Shown in pieces: positions 32,348-41,663 of a stretch of 57,536 bases of DNA. The notes beneath the pieces are model-generated. The model worked only from the letters and a program-made list of their open reading frames with translations. It ran no database searches and was not told where the DNA came from. The position numbers were made by a program, and so were the translations under genes. Numbering within the stretch: the first letter of the stretch is position 1; every line of letters begins with the position of its first letter. The stretch is from CAZLCK01 sp964558235 (lineage in GTDB: Bacteria > Actinomycetota > Coriobacteriia > Coriobacteriales > CADBOM01). The stretch covers positions 1-57,536 of the forward strand of contig CAZLCK010000004.1 of assembly GCA_964558235.1 (NCBI GenBank), in the 5' to 3' direction.

Positions 32348-34846
32348 TTGATACTCGTTGTAACCGAGAAAAATATAGCAGCACAAAGAATTGCTGACAT
32401 CTTATCTGATAAAAAGCCCAAGGCCGATAAGGTCTATAACACTCCTGTCTATAGATTCGAAAATGCCGGGGAAGAGTGGGTCGCCATTGGGCTACGTGGT
32501 CACATACTTAATGTGGATTTCGTTAGCAAACTAGAATATAGCAAGAAAAAGGGCTGGTATGGAATCGATGCTGATGGCAATGAGGTGGATGCTTCTGGGG
32601 TGCCAGATAGTCTAGACAAACCACCTTTTAAAAAGCGCAAGCCCTTCTATGAAAAAGGGGTAAGCCTAAAAGATTGGAAGTTACAGATGCTTCCTTATCT
32701 AGTCTATGCTCCGATTGTTAAGCCTCCTGCGGAAAAAGATATCATTCGTACTCTTAAAAACCTCGCAAAAAAGGCCGATGAGATCATTATTGCTACTGAC
32801 TTTGACCGCGAAGGTGAATTAATTGGTTCTGATGCCCTAGAGATGATCAGGGAGGTCTCAGATGCTCCGGTTTCAAGAGCGCGATATTCTGCTCTAACAA
32901 AAGGGGAGATCACTCAAGCGTTTGATAATTTGGTCGATCTTGATAATGAGCTAGCCCGTGCTGGTGATTCAAGGCGCTATATCGATTTAATCTGGGGTGC
33001 TGTTTTAACGAGATACCTTACAATCGCTAAATTTAGCGGATTTGGAAACGTTCGTTCTGCAGGACGTGTGCAAACTCCAACTTTGGCACTAATTGTTCAA
33101 CGTGAGCGTGAGCGTATGGCATTTGTGCCAGAGGACTATTGGGTGATTAATGCAATTTGTGAAAATGACAAAGGAGATCAATTTAAAGTCTCCCATAAAA
33201 AGGGAAAGCTTTCTGATGAGCAAGAGGCCAAGGCCGCATTTGCAAAGGTGGAAAACGCAACTCAGGCTATCGTTGTTGAGATAGAGAAAAAGACCAGAAA
33301 GATTGCTCCTCCGACTCCATTTAATACAACTTCGCTCCAGGCTGCGGGTTCATCTATTGGGCTTATGCCAGCTAGAGTTATGCGAATTGCCGAATCGCTA
33401 TATATGAGTGGTTATATCTCTTATCCGAGAGTTGATAATACTGTCTATCCTTCTTCGATCGACTTTAAGCAGTCGTTGCAGATGCTATCTCAAAATCCAG
33501 TCTATGCTCCATATGCAAAGAAGCTTTTGGCAAAAGATAAGCTAATTGCAACAAAGGGAAAGACTCAAACTACCGACCACCCTCCAATTCATCCAACTAG
33601 CTATGCAGATTCTAATATGTTAAAGCCAGAGGAATGGAAGTTATATAACCTCATTGCTCGTAGATTTATGGCGACCTTATCTGAAGAGGCTACGGTTGAG
33701 GCAACCAAGGTTATTTTAGGTGTTGAGAGCGAGCAATTTAGCGCTCGTGGTGACTCGCTAGTCGTGCCCGGATTTAGAGAGATCTATCAATATGGCACTA
33801 AGAAAGACGATGAGCTTCCAGTGCTATCTCAAGGTGACGTTTTAAGTTTCAAAGAACCACAACTTATACAGAAGCAGACCGAACCACCAGCGAGATATTC
33901 TCAAGGAAAACTCATTCAAGAGATGGAGAGCTTAGGGCTTGGCACTAAATCTACGAGACACTCTATTATTGAGCGCTTGATGACGGTCAACTACATTCAA
34001 AGCAATCCCATCGAACCGACTCAGCTTGGTATGGCTGTAATCGATGCTTTGGGGCAATTCGCTCCAAGGATTGTATCTCCCTCTATGACTTCAGAGCTTG
34101 AAGAAGAGATGAGTGCAATATGTGTCGGTCAAGACACGATGGAACACGTCGTTGCACATTCTCGTGATCTGCTCGATGAGGTCATTGAGGTTTTGATTCC
34201 TAAAATGGAGGAGGTTGGCGAGGCCTTATCGGAGGCCGTTCAAGCTGACGCACGAGTTGGAGCATGCCCTAAGTGCGGCCATGATTTGTTGCTAAAGAGT
34301 TCGGCGAAGAATAAATCTCGTTTTATAGGATGTTCAGCCTGGCCTGAGTGTGATGTCACTTATCCAGTACCAGATGGAAGACTGCGCCCAGTTGAAGAGA
34401 CATGTCCAGTCTGTAATGGTGCGCAAATTCAGGTACAGGCCTTTCGCTCTAAGCCGCAAATTTTATGTATCGACCCAATGTGCAAGAGCAACTATGAACC
34501 CAATGTTGATGTGGGACTTTGTAAGACTTGCGAGGAGATGGGCAAGACTTCACATTTGATTGCGCAAAAAAATCCAAAGACACTGAAGCGCTTTATTCGA
34601 TGCGAGAATTTTGATGAGTGCAATACAAGTTATCCTTTGCCTAGGAATGGCCAGATTGAGGCGACTGGGGAGCGTTGTGAACATTGTGGTGCTCCTATGG
34701 TTGTCGTAAAAACAGCAAGAGGGCCTTGGAAACTTTGTCCTAATCTGGATTGTCCAAATAGACAAAGGGAAGAAGAGGATAAAAAGAAGAGCACAGCAAA
34801 GACAAAGAAGAAGACGACTCGTACAAAAAAAGCTGTTAAAGCTTAG
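32348..34846 (+). CDS. topA: DNA topoisomerase I, archaeal-style type IA
   Basis: 832 residues. The Toprim domain carries VTEKNIAAQ at the start and DFDREGELIG near residue 155. The catalytic tyrosine is Tyr359 in YISYPRVDNTVYP, which matches archaeal TopA/reverse-gyrase-type enzymes rather than the bacterial TYMRTDS form. From about residue 640 there are four Cys-rich zinc ribbons (CPKCGHD, CPVCNG, CKTCEE, CEHCGA) and then a Lys-rich tail. It relaxes negative supercoils by single-strand passage. TTG 32348 is chosen because CGGAGG ends 4 bases before it and homologues begin at this point. It immediately follows hypB. Confidence 0.88.
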   Translation: MILVVTEKNIAAQRIADILSDKKPKADKVYNTPVYRFENAGEEWVAIGLRGHILNVDFVSKLEYSKKKGWYGIDADGNEVDASGVPDSLDKPPFKKRKPFYEKGVSLKDWKLQMLPYLVYAPIVKPPAEKDIIRTLKNLAKKADEIIIATDFDREGELIGSDALEMIREVSDAPVSRARYSALTKGEITQAFDNLVDLDNELARAGDSRRYIDLIWGAVLTRYLTIAKFSGFGNVRSAGRVQTPTLALIVQRERERMAFVPEDYWVINAICENDKGDQFKVSHKKGKLSDEQEAKAAFAKVENATQAIVVEIEKKTRKIAPPTPFNTTSLQAAGSSIGLMPARVMRIAESLYMSGYISYPRVDNTVYPSSIDFKQSLQMLSQNPVYAPYAKKLLAKDKLIATKGKTQTTDHPPIHPTSYADSNMLKPEEWKLYNLIARRFMATLSEEATVEATKVILGVESEQFSARGDSLVVPGFREIYQYGTKKDDELPVLSQGDVLSFKEPQLIQKQTEPPARYSQGKLIQEMESLGLGTKSTRHSIIERLMTVNYIQSNPIEPTQLGMAVIDALGQFAPRIVSPSMTSELEEEMSAICVGQDTMEHVVAHSRDLLDEVIEVLIPKMEEVGEALSEAVQADARVGACPKCGHDLLLKSSAKNKSRFIGCSAWPECDVTYPVPDGRLRPVEETCPVCNGAQIQVQAFRSKPQILCIDPMCKSNYEPNVDVGLCKTCEEMGKTSHLIAQKNPKTLKRFIRCENFDECNTSYPLPRNGQIEATGERCEHCGAPMVVVKTARGPWKLCPNLDCPNRQREEEDKKKSTAKTKKKTTRTKKAVKA

Positions 34847-34878
34847 TATTTCGTCTTAGGCTTTTAGCTGTTTATTTA

Positions 34879-34892
34879 AACTTAATTAAGTT
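34879..34892 (+). promoter_or_regulatory. 14-bp perfect palindrome upstream of mdh
   Basis: AACTTAATTAAGTT, 52 bases before the mdh start. A different 12-bp palindrome, AAGTTTAAACTT (35961-35972), lies before the fumarase genes. Either could be an operator, or simply a chance AT-rich dyad. Confidence 0.3.
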
Positions 34893-34943
34893 ACACAAAT
34901 AAAAAGAGCTTATCTAAGAAAATGGTTAGGGGATGTTAAAACG

Positions 34944-35882
34944 ATGGCGAGCCCAAAGGTAACTATCGTAGGTGCAGGAAATGTTGGAGCAACTGCTGCT
35001 TTGCAAATTGTCTCTAAAGGTATCGCAGATGTTGTGTTGATCGACGTTGTGGAAGGAATCCCACAAGGCAAGGCTCTCGATATGATGCACATGAGATCGA
35101 TCGAGAAGTTTGGTTGCACAATTTCTGGAACAAATGATTATGCAGATACTGCTGGAAGTGACATCGTTGTTATCACCGCTGGAATTCCAAGAAAGCCTGG
35201 CATGACAAGGGAAGATCTTCTTGCTACAAATGCAAAGATCATAACATCTGTAATTGATCAGGCTAAGACAGCATCTCCTAATGCGATCTTTATTTGCGTT
35301 ACCAATCCTTTAGATATCATGACATACCTCGCTTACAAAAAGTCTGGTATCGATAGTCAAAGAATTTTTGGTATGGGAGGCGTTTTAGATTCATCGCGTT
35401 TTGCCTACTATATTCAGCAGTCTTTAAACTGCGATATCAACGATGTGGATGCTTTAGTTGTTGGAGCGCACGGACAGGGAATGGTTCCATTAGCAAGCCA
35501 TTCTACAGTTAAGGGAAAGCCAATCGTTGAGATTATGAGCACAGAGCAGATTGAAGAGGTCTGCCAGCGCACTGTTGATAGCGGTGCAGAAGTTGTAAGT
35601 TTTCTTAAGGCTGGTTCTGCATTCTATGCTCCAGGAGCTTCAATTGCGCAGATGGTTGAAGAGATTTTAAATCCAACAGGGAAAATTCTGAGTGTGTGCG
35701 CACTTTTAGATGGGGAATATGGAATTGATGGAATATATATGTGTGTTCCTGTAAAGCTTGGCAAGTCTGGAATTGAGCAGATCGTTGAGCTTGACCTTGA
35801 TGAGAGAGACAGCCTACGCTTAAAGGAGTCTGCATCAAGTATTAGGAAGTCTATCGAGATACTTGATACGATCGAGCTTTAA
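34944..35882 (+). CDS. mdh: Malate dehydrogenase
   Basis: 312 residues, LDH-like malate dehydrogenase. The NAD-binding loop is VGAGNVGATAA with Asp following in VVLIDVVEG. The mobile loop has GIPRKPGMTREDLL, whose Arg residues bind the dicarboxylate, and the catalytic His is in VVGAHGQGMVPL, with NPLDIMTYL between. It interconverts malate and oxaloacetate with NADH. Fumarase follows 117 bases downstream, so together they form the oxaloacetate-malate-fumarate arm, typically run reductively in anaerobes. Confidence 0.95.
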   Translation: MASPKVTIVGAGNVGATAALQIVSKGIADVVLIDVVEGIPQGKALDMMHMRSIEKFGCTISGTNDYADTAGSDIVVITAGIPRKPGMTREDLLATNAKIITSVIDQAKTASPNAIFICVTNPLDIMTYLAYKKSGIDSQRIFGMGGVLDSSRFAYYIQQSLNCDINDVDALVVGAHGQGMVPLASHSTVKGKPIVEIMSTEQIEEVCQRTVDSGAEVVSFLKAGSAFYAPGASIAQMVEEILNPTGKILSVCALLDGEYGIDGIYMCVPVKLGKSGIEQIVELDLDERDSLRLKESASSIRKSIEILDTIEL

Positions 35883-35999
35883 AGTTCCAAAGTAAATAAC
35901 CCTTAGGACAGTTGCTAGTGTTTGTAGCGTTAAAAAAGCTAAACGTGTATAGAGAGCTTGAAGTTTAAACTTAGCTAGGCGAACAGTGAAACATTAAAG

Positions 36000-36869
36000 A
36001 TGAAAAGCCCGTATGTTTTAGAATCACTCAATGCAACTTCTGTCGCGAAAATTGTAGAAGAGATGATACCAATAATCGCAACTTCTACTAGAAGCGATGT
36101 GATTGAAGCTATCTCAAAATGCCAAAAAAAGGAGTCCAACCCCCGCGCAGCTTCCATTTTGCAGATGATGCTAGATAATGATGAGATTGCGCGTCGCGAT
36201 GGGATAGCTATCTGCCAAGATACTGGATCTGTGTGGGTTCGCCTAGAGGTTGGCAGTGATTTGAATGTGCCTTCAGATATCTTTTCTAAGGTAGACGATG
36301 CAGTTGCGCGGGCTTACGAGAAAGCCAAGCTTAGAAAATCTATTCTAAAAGATGCACTTGTTGATCGAACGAATACCAATGATAACACCCCAGCTTTTTG
36401 TGAGCTTGCTTTTAGAGATAGCTCTGGCGCCACACTTAGCGTGATGCTTAAAGGTGGTGGGTCGGACAATGCTTCGAGATTGATTATGTTGCCTCCGGGA
36501 GCTGGATATGAAGGAATTTGCGAAGAGGTTATTCGTTGTGTTAAAGAAAAGGGGTCGAGTGCATGTCCCCCACTTATCTTAGGAATCGGAGTTGGATCAA
36601 CATTTGATAAGGTTGCCGGTCTGGCTAAGAAAGCTTTGCTTAGAGAAGTTGGAGTTTCTTCCAAAAACCCGCGAGTAGCCGAACTTGAAGCAGATCTGTT
36701 TGAGAAAGTTAATGCAACAGGTGTGGGTCCAGCGGGTCTTGGGGGAGATACTACTGCTTTATCGGTCGCAATAGAAACAGCGCCCTGCCATATCGCTGCA
36801 CTGCCATTGGCAATTAATATGGGATGTTGTGCTATGAGGTCTGCTAGCGCGCAATTGGTGGTGAAATAG
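36000..36869 (+). CDS. Class I fumarate hydratase, alpha subunit
   Basis: 289 residues, the N-terminal domain type of iron-sulfur class I fumarase (FumA/TtdA-like). Motifs include GIAICQDTGSVWVRLEVG, VMLKGGGSDN and GIGVGSTFDKVAGLAKKALL, and the cluster cysteines are spread along the chain (for example ICQDTG and SACPP). It hydrates fumarate to malate as a heterodimer with the next gene, which starts at the base after its stop. Tartrate dehydratase is the alternative, but malate dehydrogenase upstream favours fumarase. Confidence 0.9.
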   Translation: MKSPYVLESLNATSVAKIVEEMIPIIATSTRSDVIEAISKCQKKESNPRAASILQMMLDNDEIARRDGIAICQDTGSVWVRLEVGSDLNVPSDIFSKVDDAVARAYEKAKLRKSILKDALVDRTNTNDNTPAFCELAFRDSSGATLSVMLKGGGSDNASRLIMLPPGAGYEGICEEVIRCVKEKGSSACPPLILGIGVGSTFDKVAGLAKKALLREVGVSSKNPRVAELEADLFEKVNATGVGPAGLGGDTTALSVAIETAPCHIAALPLAINMGCCAMRSASAQLVVK

Positions 36870-37448
36870 TTGCAAGAAGCTAATACAACTCCAGTTGAGA
36901 TAAATCTTCCAGAAGAGGTATATAAATTAAGATCGCTTCGCGCTGGTGAGGAAGTTTTGATATCTGGTGTGATCTACACGATGCGAGATGCTGGACACCA
37001 AAGATGCTTGCAAGCTCTAGAGCAAACAGGTGAGCTTCCATTTGGACTTAGTGGTCATACCATCTTTTATGCCGGCCCAACTCCTGCAAATGCAGGTCGA
37101 CCTTTGGGTTCTATTGGCCCTACTACATCTTCAAGAATGGATTTTGCTGCGCCGCAACTTTTTGAAGCTGGTGTTGTTGCAACAATTGGCAAAGGAAAGC
37201 GCTCATCTGCGATAAAAGATGCATGTAAGAAATATGGATGCGTGCACTTTAGTGCAATCGGTGGCGTAGCGGCTCTTTTGGCTACTCATGTGGTGGATGC
37301 TGCGATTATTGCTTGGGAAGACCTTGGGACAGAGGCTTTGATGAAGTTAAAAGTAGATCGTTTTCCAGCGTTTGTAGGAATAGACTCAACTGGTGTAGAT
37401 ATTTTTGATTTGGTTTTACAAAACAGTTCCAATGGTGGTGTTAGGTAG
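36870..37448 (+). CDS. Class I fumarate hydratase, beta subunit
   Basis: 192 residues, the C-terminal swivel-type domain. Motifs are YTMRDAGHQRCLQAL, YAGPTPANAGRPLGSIGPTTSSRMD and VATIGKGKRSSAIKDACKKYG, matching TtdB/FumB domains. It starts at TTG (36870) with no gap from the alpha subunit and ends one base before holB, so translational coupling is likely throughout. It completes the oxygen-sensitive fumarase. Confidence 0.92.
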   Translation: MQEANTTPVEINLPEEVYKLRSLRAGEEVLISGVIYTMRDAGHQRCLQALEQTGELPFGLSGHTIFYAGPTPANAGRPLGSIGPTTSSRMDFAAPQLFEAGVVATIGKGKRSSAIKDACKKYGCVHFSAIGGVAALLATHVVDAAIIAWEDLGTEALMKLKVDRFPAFVGIDSTGVDIFDLVLQNSSNGGVR

Positions 37449-38606
37449 ATGCCATTAACATCCAGCCAAAATTACAGCGCAAACCCATTTGATGAGATCG
37501 TTGGGCAATCGCAGGTTACTAGGTTTTTAAAGAGTGCTGCGCAAGAGGGTAGGCTTTCGCATGCATACATCTTTGTTGGTCCAGTTGGTAGCGGTAAAAC
37601 AGAGACAGCCATTGCGTTGTCTAAGGCGATAATTTGTTCAAATGGGGGATGTGGAAGTTGTGACGCATGCAGCAGAATTAAGCGTTCAACTCATCCAGAT
37701 GTGCATTGGGTTGAACCCGAAGGCGTTAGTTCTTATCTGACAGCACAGATTAGAGAAGTGCTACTTGACAGCTATAAAAGTGCAATTAGAGGAAATCATA
37801 AGGTCTATATCATTACGCGTGGAGATCTTCTAAGGGATCATGCGGCCAATATGTTTTTAAAAACATTGGAAGAGCCGCCATCAGATACAACTTTTATCTT
37901 AATGGCAAGAACTAAATCCAATGTTTTGCCAACTATTATTTCAAGGTGCCAGACATTAGTTTTTAGAAGACTTCCAGATGAAGAGTCGATTGGAATTGTT
38001 AAAAGAGAGACTGGCGCTGATGAGCAGGAGGCTAGGATTGCTTTAGGTACTGTTGGCGGATCTACAAAGAAAGCTTGCGAGTTTTTCAGCTCTGAGTCGA
38101 TGCGAAATCTAAGACTTCAAGCAATTCAGACGATAGAAAAGCTTGCTACCTCAGATGCGTATGACGTTATTGAGATGGCAAATTCACTTGTAAACTCATT
38201 TTCCCAATCGAGAAAGGAACTTGAAAAAAAGTTCAAGGAGACCAATCGTACAAACGAAGAATTTATGTCTAAGGGTGCTCTTAGTTATATTGAAAAACAG
38301 CAGGATAGAAAATTGAAGGCTAGTACTAGAGAGTCGCTGAATTTGATACTCAGTGTGTTTAGAACTTGGTTGCGCGACTGTCTTGTTGTGTCAGCTGGCC
38401 TACCTCAACTTATAGTTAATGTGGATTGCTATTACACTATAGAATTGACTGGAAAAGCACTTTTGCCCAATGATTTTGCAAGGGCACAAGCTGCTATTGA
38501 AAAAGCGTTAACGTATATTGCCTCGAATGTGACACCGCAGCTAATTTTAGAGGCAACACTTTTTGATATCAGGGAGGTTTTATATGCCAACCGTAGTGCC
38601 GGTTAG
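37449..38606 (+). CDS. holB: DNA polymerase III delta-prime subunit
   Basis: 385 residues, an AAA+ clamp-loader protein. Walker A is GPVGSGKTETA near residue 43, the zinc module is Cys62-GNGGC-like CGSCDACSRI, then HPDVHWV. The later LRDHAANMFLKTLEEPP motif and the sensor ISRCQTLVFRR are typical of delta-prime. It loads the sliding clamp with gamma/tau and delta. Its 3' end overlaps ricT by 23 bases. The holB-ricT neighbourhood is widely conserved in Gram-positive bacteria. Confidence 0.92.
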   Translation: MPLTSSQNYSANPFDEIVGQSQVTRFLKSAAQEGRLSHAYIFVGPVGSGKTETAIALSKAIICSNGGCGSCDACSRIKRSTHPDVHWVEPEGVSSYLTAQIREVLLDSYKSAIRGNHKVYIITRGDLLRDHAANMFLKTLEEPPSDTTFILMARTKSNVLPTIISRCQTLVFRRLPDEESIGIVKRETGADEQEARIALGTVGGSTKKACEFFSSESMRNLRLQAIQTIEKLATSDAYDVIEMANSLVNSFSQSRKELEKKFKETNRTNEEFMSKGALSYIEKQQDRKLKASTRESLNLILSVFRTWLRDCLVVSAGLPQLIVNVDCYYTIELTGKALLPNDFARAQAAIEKALTYIASNVTPQLILEATLFDIREVLYANRSAG

Positions 38607-40134
38607 GTTTAAATATAATCCCAAGAGTTATTGGTTTGACATAGCGGGTTCTGACCCTCATAAAAATGATCTGTTAGTAGTCGAAAGATCTAATGCCAAA
38701 ATTTTTGGATGGGCTGAAGATGAGCCATTTGAGATAAGCGAAGAGCAAGAAGAGGAGCTAAAAAGTCCACTAAAGCCAATTTTAAGAATTGCAACTGAGG
38801 CAGATCTTGAGATAAAAGCTCAACTTGACGAGATGGGACAGGCTGCTAAATCTACTTTTAGAGAGTTAGTCCAAAAACACGAACTTGATATAAAGCCAAT
38901 AAGTGTTGAGTATTTGATGGATTCAGATAGTGCGATTTTTCATTTTTCTTCTGAAGAGCGGGTAGACTTTCGTGATCTTGTAAAGGATTTGGCCGCTACG
39001 CTTAAAATCCATGTTGATATGAAGCAAATTGGTGTTCGTGACGAAGCTCGTGTAATTGGTGGGCTTGGACATTGTGGTAAAGAGCTTTGCTGTGTAAGTA
39101 CAGGTGGCGCTTTTCAGCCCGTATCGATCCGCATGGCAAAAGAACAAGATCTTCCTTTAAATCCAAGTAAGGTCTCTGGAGCTTGTGGAAGATTAATGTG
39201 TTGTTTGCGTTATGAGTTTGAAGCTTATAAAGATTTTAAGTCGCGCGCTCCAAAGGTGGGAGCTGCTATCCAGACTCCTGTTGGACAAGCAACTGTTGTT
39301 GAGCTTTTGACTTTAAAGGAACAAATCAAATTAAAGCTAGAGGATTCTGAAGAGACATTTACCGTTCCTCTTAGTGGAATGATTACAGATTCTTCTGATT
39401 TAGAAGCTAAGCCGAATATTGTTACTGAAGAAACATTTGAGCAAAATATGCCACTGTCGATGCAAAGAGAGAAGGTTTTTGCAATTCCCGCTGAGGAGAT
39501 CTTGGAGACAGATAAACCAAAGCAAAAAGAGGAGAAGAGACGTCGCAGGCAAAATAGAAAAAATCAGCAGAGTGAAAAAGATCTAGAAAAACGATCCAAA
39601 ATAGAGACGCAAAGCTCTCAAGAAAACAAAGCTTCTAAGCGCGATAATGCGAAGTCAAGAGTACAAGATATTTCGGATACGTCTGGTGCAGTAGTACAGT
39701 CTAGGGCTAACGTTGGAACAGCTGATGCAGAGCATAAGCGTAGCAGGTCTACTCGAAGGCAAAAGCTTAATAAATCTAAATCGACTCAAAACCAAGATCA
39801 AAATAGGCAAAAAGACACAGCAAGAGAGAGGAAAGCTACACGTCCACGCCCTGGGCAAAACTCTTCAAGTATAAGAAATCCACGGGACAAGAGTGTTTCG
39901 AGGAGAGCGAGAAAATCTCAAAACCAAAGTAAGGAAAGCTCTAGTTCTAGCGTAAGTCTGCCAAAACAAAATCAAAATAAGAGCAGAAATAGCCAACAAA
40001 GAAGACAAGATAATAATTCTACTGGTGATGGTATACGAAAGAAGTCGCGTGGTAGAAGCCCAAGGCGCACGTTTGATGCAGATCGAAATCGTGCTGATAG
40101 ACAGGACAGTCAAAGGCCAACAGATAACAGATAG
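38584..40134 (+). CDS. ricT: PSP1-domain regulator RicT (YaaT) with long basic tail
   Basis: 516 residues. Residues 1-255 are the PSP1/RicT core with the conserved cysteines in GHCGKELCC and GACGRLMCCLRYE, and MAKEQDLPLNPSKV between them. In Bacillus, RicT forms a Y-complex with RicA and RicF, carries 4Fe-4S clusters and steers RNA processing by RNase Y. The last 200 residues are low complexity, dominated by Lys/Arg/Gln/Ser/Asn, and probably disordered RNA- or nucleoprotein-binding. ATG 38584 has AGGGAGG upstream, inside the holB end. Confidence 0.87.
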   Translation: MPTVVPVRFKYNPKSYWFDIAGSDPHKNDLLVVERSNAKIFGWAEDEPFEISEEQEEELKSPLKPILRIATEADLEIKAQLDEMGQAAKSTFRELVQKHELDIKPISVEYLMDSDSAIFHFSSEERVDFRDLVKDLAATLKIHVDMKQIGVRDEARVIGGLGHCGKELCCVSTGGAFQPVSIRMAKEQDLPLNPSKVSGACGRLMCCLRYEFEAYKDFKSRAPKVGAAIQTPVGQATVVELLTLKEQIKLKLEDSEETFTVPLSGMITDSSDLEAKPNIVTEETFEQNMPLSMQREKVFAIPAEEILETDKPKQKEEKRRRRQNRKNQQSEKDLEKRSKIETQSSQENKASKRDNAKSRVQDISDTSGAVVQSRANVGTADAEHKRSRSTRRQKLNKSKSTQNQDQNRQKDTARERKATRPRPGQNSSSIRNPRDKSVSRRARKSQNQSKESSSSSVSLPKQNQNKSRNSQQRRQDNNSTGDGIRKKSRGRSPRRTFDADRNRADRQDSQRPTDNR

Positions 40135-40148
40135 AGTGGAGATAATCG

Positions 40149-41663
40149 ATGACTATCGAGGGAAGGGCAAGCTCGAGCTATGCTCTTTTGACAGACTTAT
40201 ATGAGCTCACCATGGCTGAGGGCTACTTTAAGATGGGTCTTACCGATGCCCAAGCATGTTTTTACATGCACTTTAGGGAAAATCCATTTGGTGGTGGATA
40301 TGCGATTGCATGCGGATTTGATCATCTAGCTCAGCTAATCGATAATTTTGCATTTACAGATGATGACATAGATTATCTAGCATCTTTGAAGGTTGGAGAT
40401 GATTCTCCGCTTTTTGATAGGGACTTTTTGGAGTATCTCAGAAATTATGAACTTCATTTAGATATCGATGCTCCAAAAGAGGGAACTGTTGTTTTTCCAT
40501 ATGAGCCAATAATTCGCGTAACTGGACCTTTGTTGGACTGTCAGCTGATCGAGCCTTTGATGCTCAATTCTGTGAATTTTGAGACATTGGTTGCAACTAA
40601 GGCTGCTCGCGTTTGCCAATCTACAGATGGTGCGGTCGCGGAGTTTGGACTTAGGCGTGCTCAGGGCCCCGATGGAGGATTGCATGCCTCTCGCGCTGCT
40701 TTTATTGGTGGATGCGTGTCAACTTCAAATGTTTTGGCTGGAAAGATTTTTGGAATTCCAGTAACTGGAACTCATGCGCATTCTTGGGTACAAACCTTTG
40801 ATAGCGAGCTCGAAGCTTTTAGGGCTTTTTCTGAAGTGATGCCTAAGAACTCTATCTTTTTGGTGGATACTTATGATCTTATTGAGGGTGTAAAGAACGC
40901 CATCGTGGTTGCAAAAGAGATGGAACAAAGAGGTGAGAAGCTCTTAGGTATTCGTATCGATTCGGGCGATCTGGCGTGGGGGTCTCGTGTGGCTCGCAAA
41001 ATGCTAGACGAATCGGGACTTGACTACGTAAAGATCACGCTCACAAATGATCTAGATGAATACACTATTTCGTCTTTGGAAGAGCAGAATGCATGTGTAG
41101 ATTCTTGGGGAGTAGGCACAAAGCTTGCTGTTGCATATGATCAGCCAGCCTTGGGCGGTGTCTATAAGATGTCTGCTCTCAAGAAGACAAAAGATGGTCC
41201 GTGGGAGTCTAAGATTAAGATATCTGCACAGATTTCGAAGCGCACTTTACCTGGAGTTTTGGATGTGGTTCGTTTTGAGGATGCTAATGGGATGTATCGA
41301 GGCGATGCTGTTTACGATATAATTGACGGCCGACGTGGTACTGTCATGATCGATCCATTTGACCCCGTCAGAAGAAAAGATGTTGCGGGACTTAAAGAGT
41401 CTCAGATTTTGGTTGCGCTTATAAGAGATGGAAAAAATGTATATGGTCAAACGGATTGCTTTGAAGCTAGACAAAGAACTATCGACGAACTTTCAAAACT
41501 TGATGCTTCTTATAAAAGATTTTTAAATCCTGGAGTTTATCCAGTCGGTTTAGATGCTGCGCTCTACGAGAAAAGAATGGAGCTTATTGAGAAGTTTGAT
41601 CCTGACAAAAAAATGATTCAAAGAATAATGAAAGGCATTAAAAATGGTACAGAGAAATTGTAG
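40149..41663 (+). CDS. pncB: Nicotinate phosphoribosyltransferase
   Basis: 504 residues. Opens LLTDLYELTMAEGYF and contains the catalytic-His region GTHAHSWVQTFDSE near residue 210 and the substrate loop GIRIDSGDLAWGS near 270, all PncB/NAPRT marks. It makes nicotinate mononucleotide from nicotinate, PRPP and ATP in NAD salvage. The stop overlaps the degV start by 20 bases. The ATG follows GAGTGGAGATAATCG. Confidence 0.93.
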   Translation: MTIEGRASSSYALLTDLYELTMAEGYFKMGLTDAQACFYMHFRENPFGGGYAIACGFDHLAQLIDNFAFTDDDIDYLASLKVGDDSPLFDRDFLEYLRNYELHLDIDAPKEGTVVFPYEPIIRVTGPLLDCQLIEPLMLNSVNFETLVATKAARVCQSTDGAVAEFGLRRAQGPDGGLHASRAAFIGGCVSTSNVLAGKIFGIPVTGTHAHSWVQTFDSELEAFRAFSEVMPKNSIFLVDTYDLIEGVKNAIVVAKEMEQRGEKLLGIRIDSGDLAWGSRVARKMLDESGLDYVKITLTNDLDEYTISSLEEQNACVDSWGVGTKLAVAYDQPALGGVYKMSALKKTKDGPWESKIKISAQISKRTLPGVLDVVRFEDANGMYRGDAVYDIIDGRRGTVMIDPFDPVRRKDVAGLKESQILVALIRDGKNVYGQTDCFEARQRTIDELSKLDASYKRFLNPGVYPVGLDAALYEKRMELIEKFDPDKKMIQRIMKGIKNGTEKL

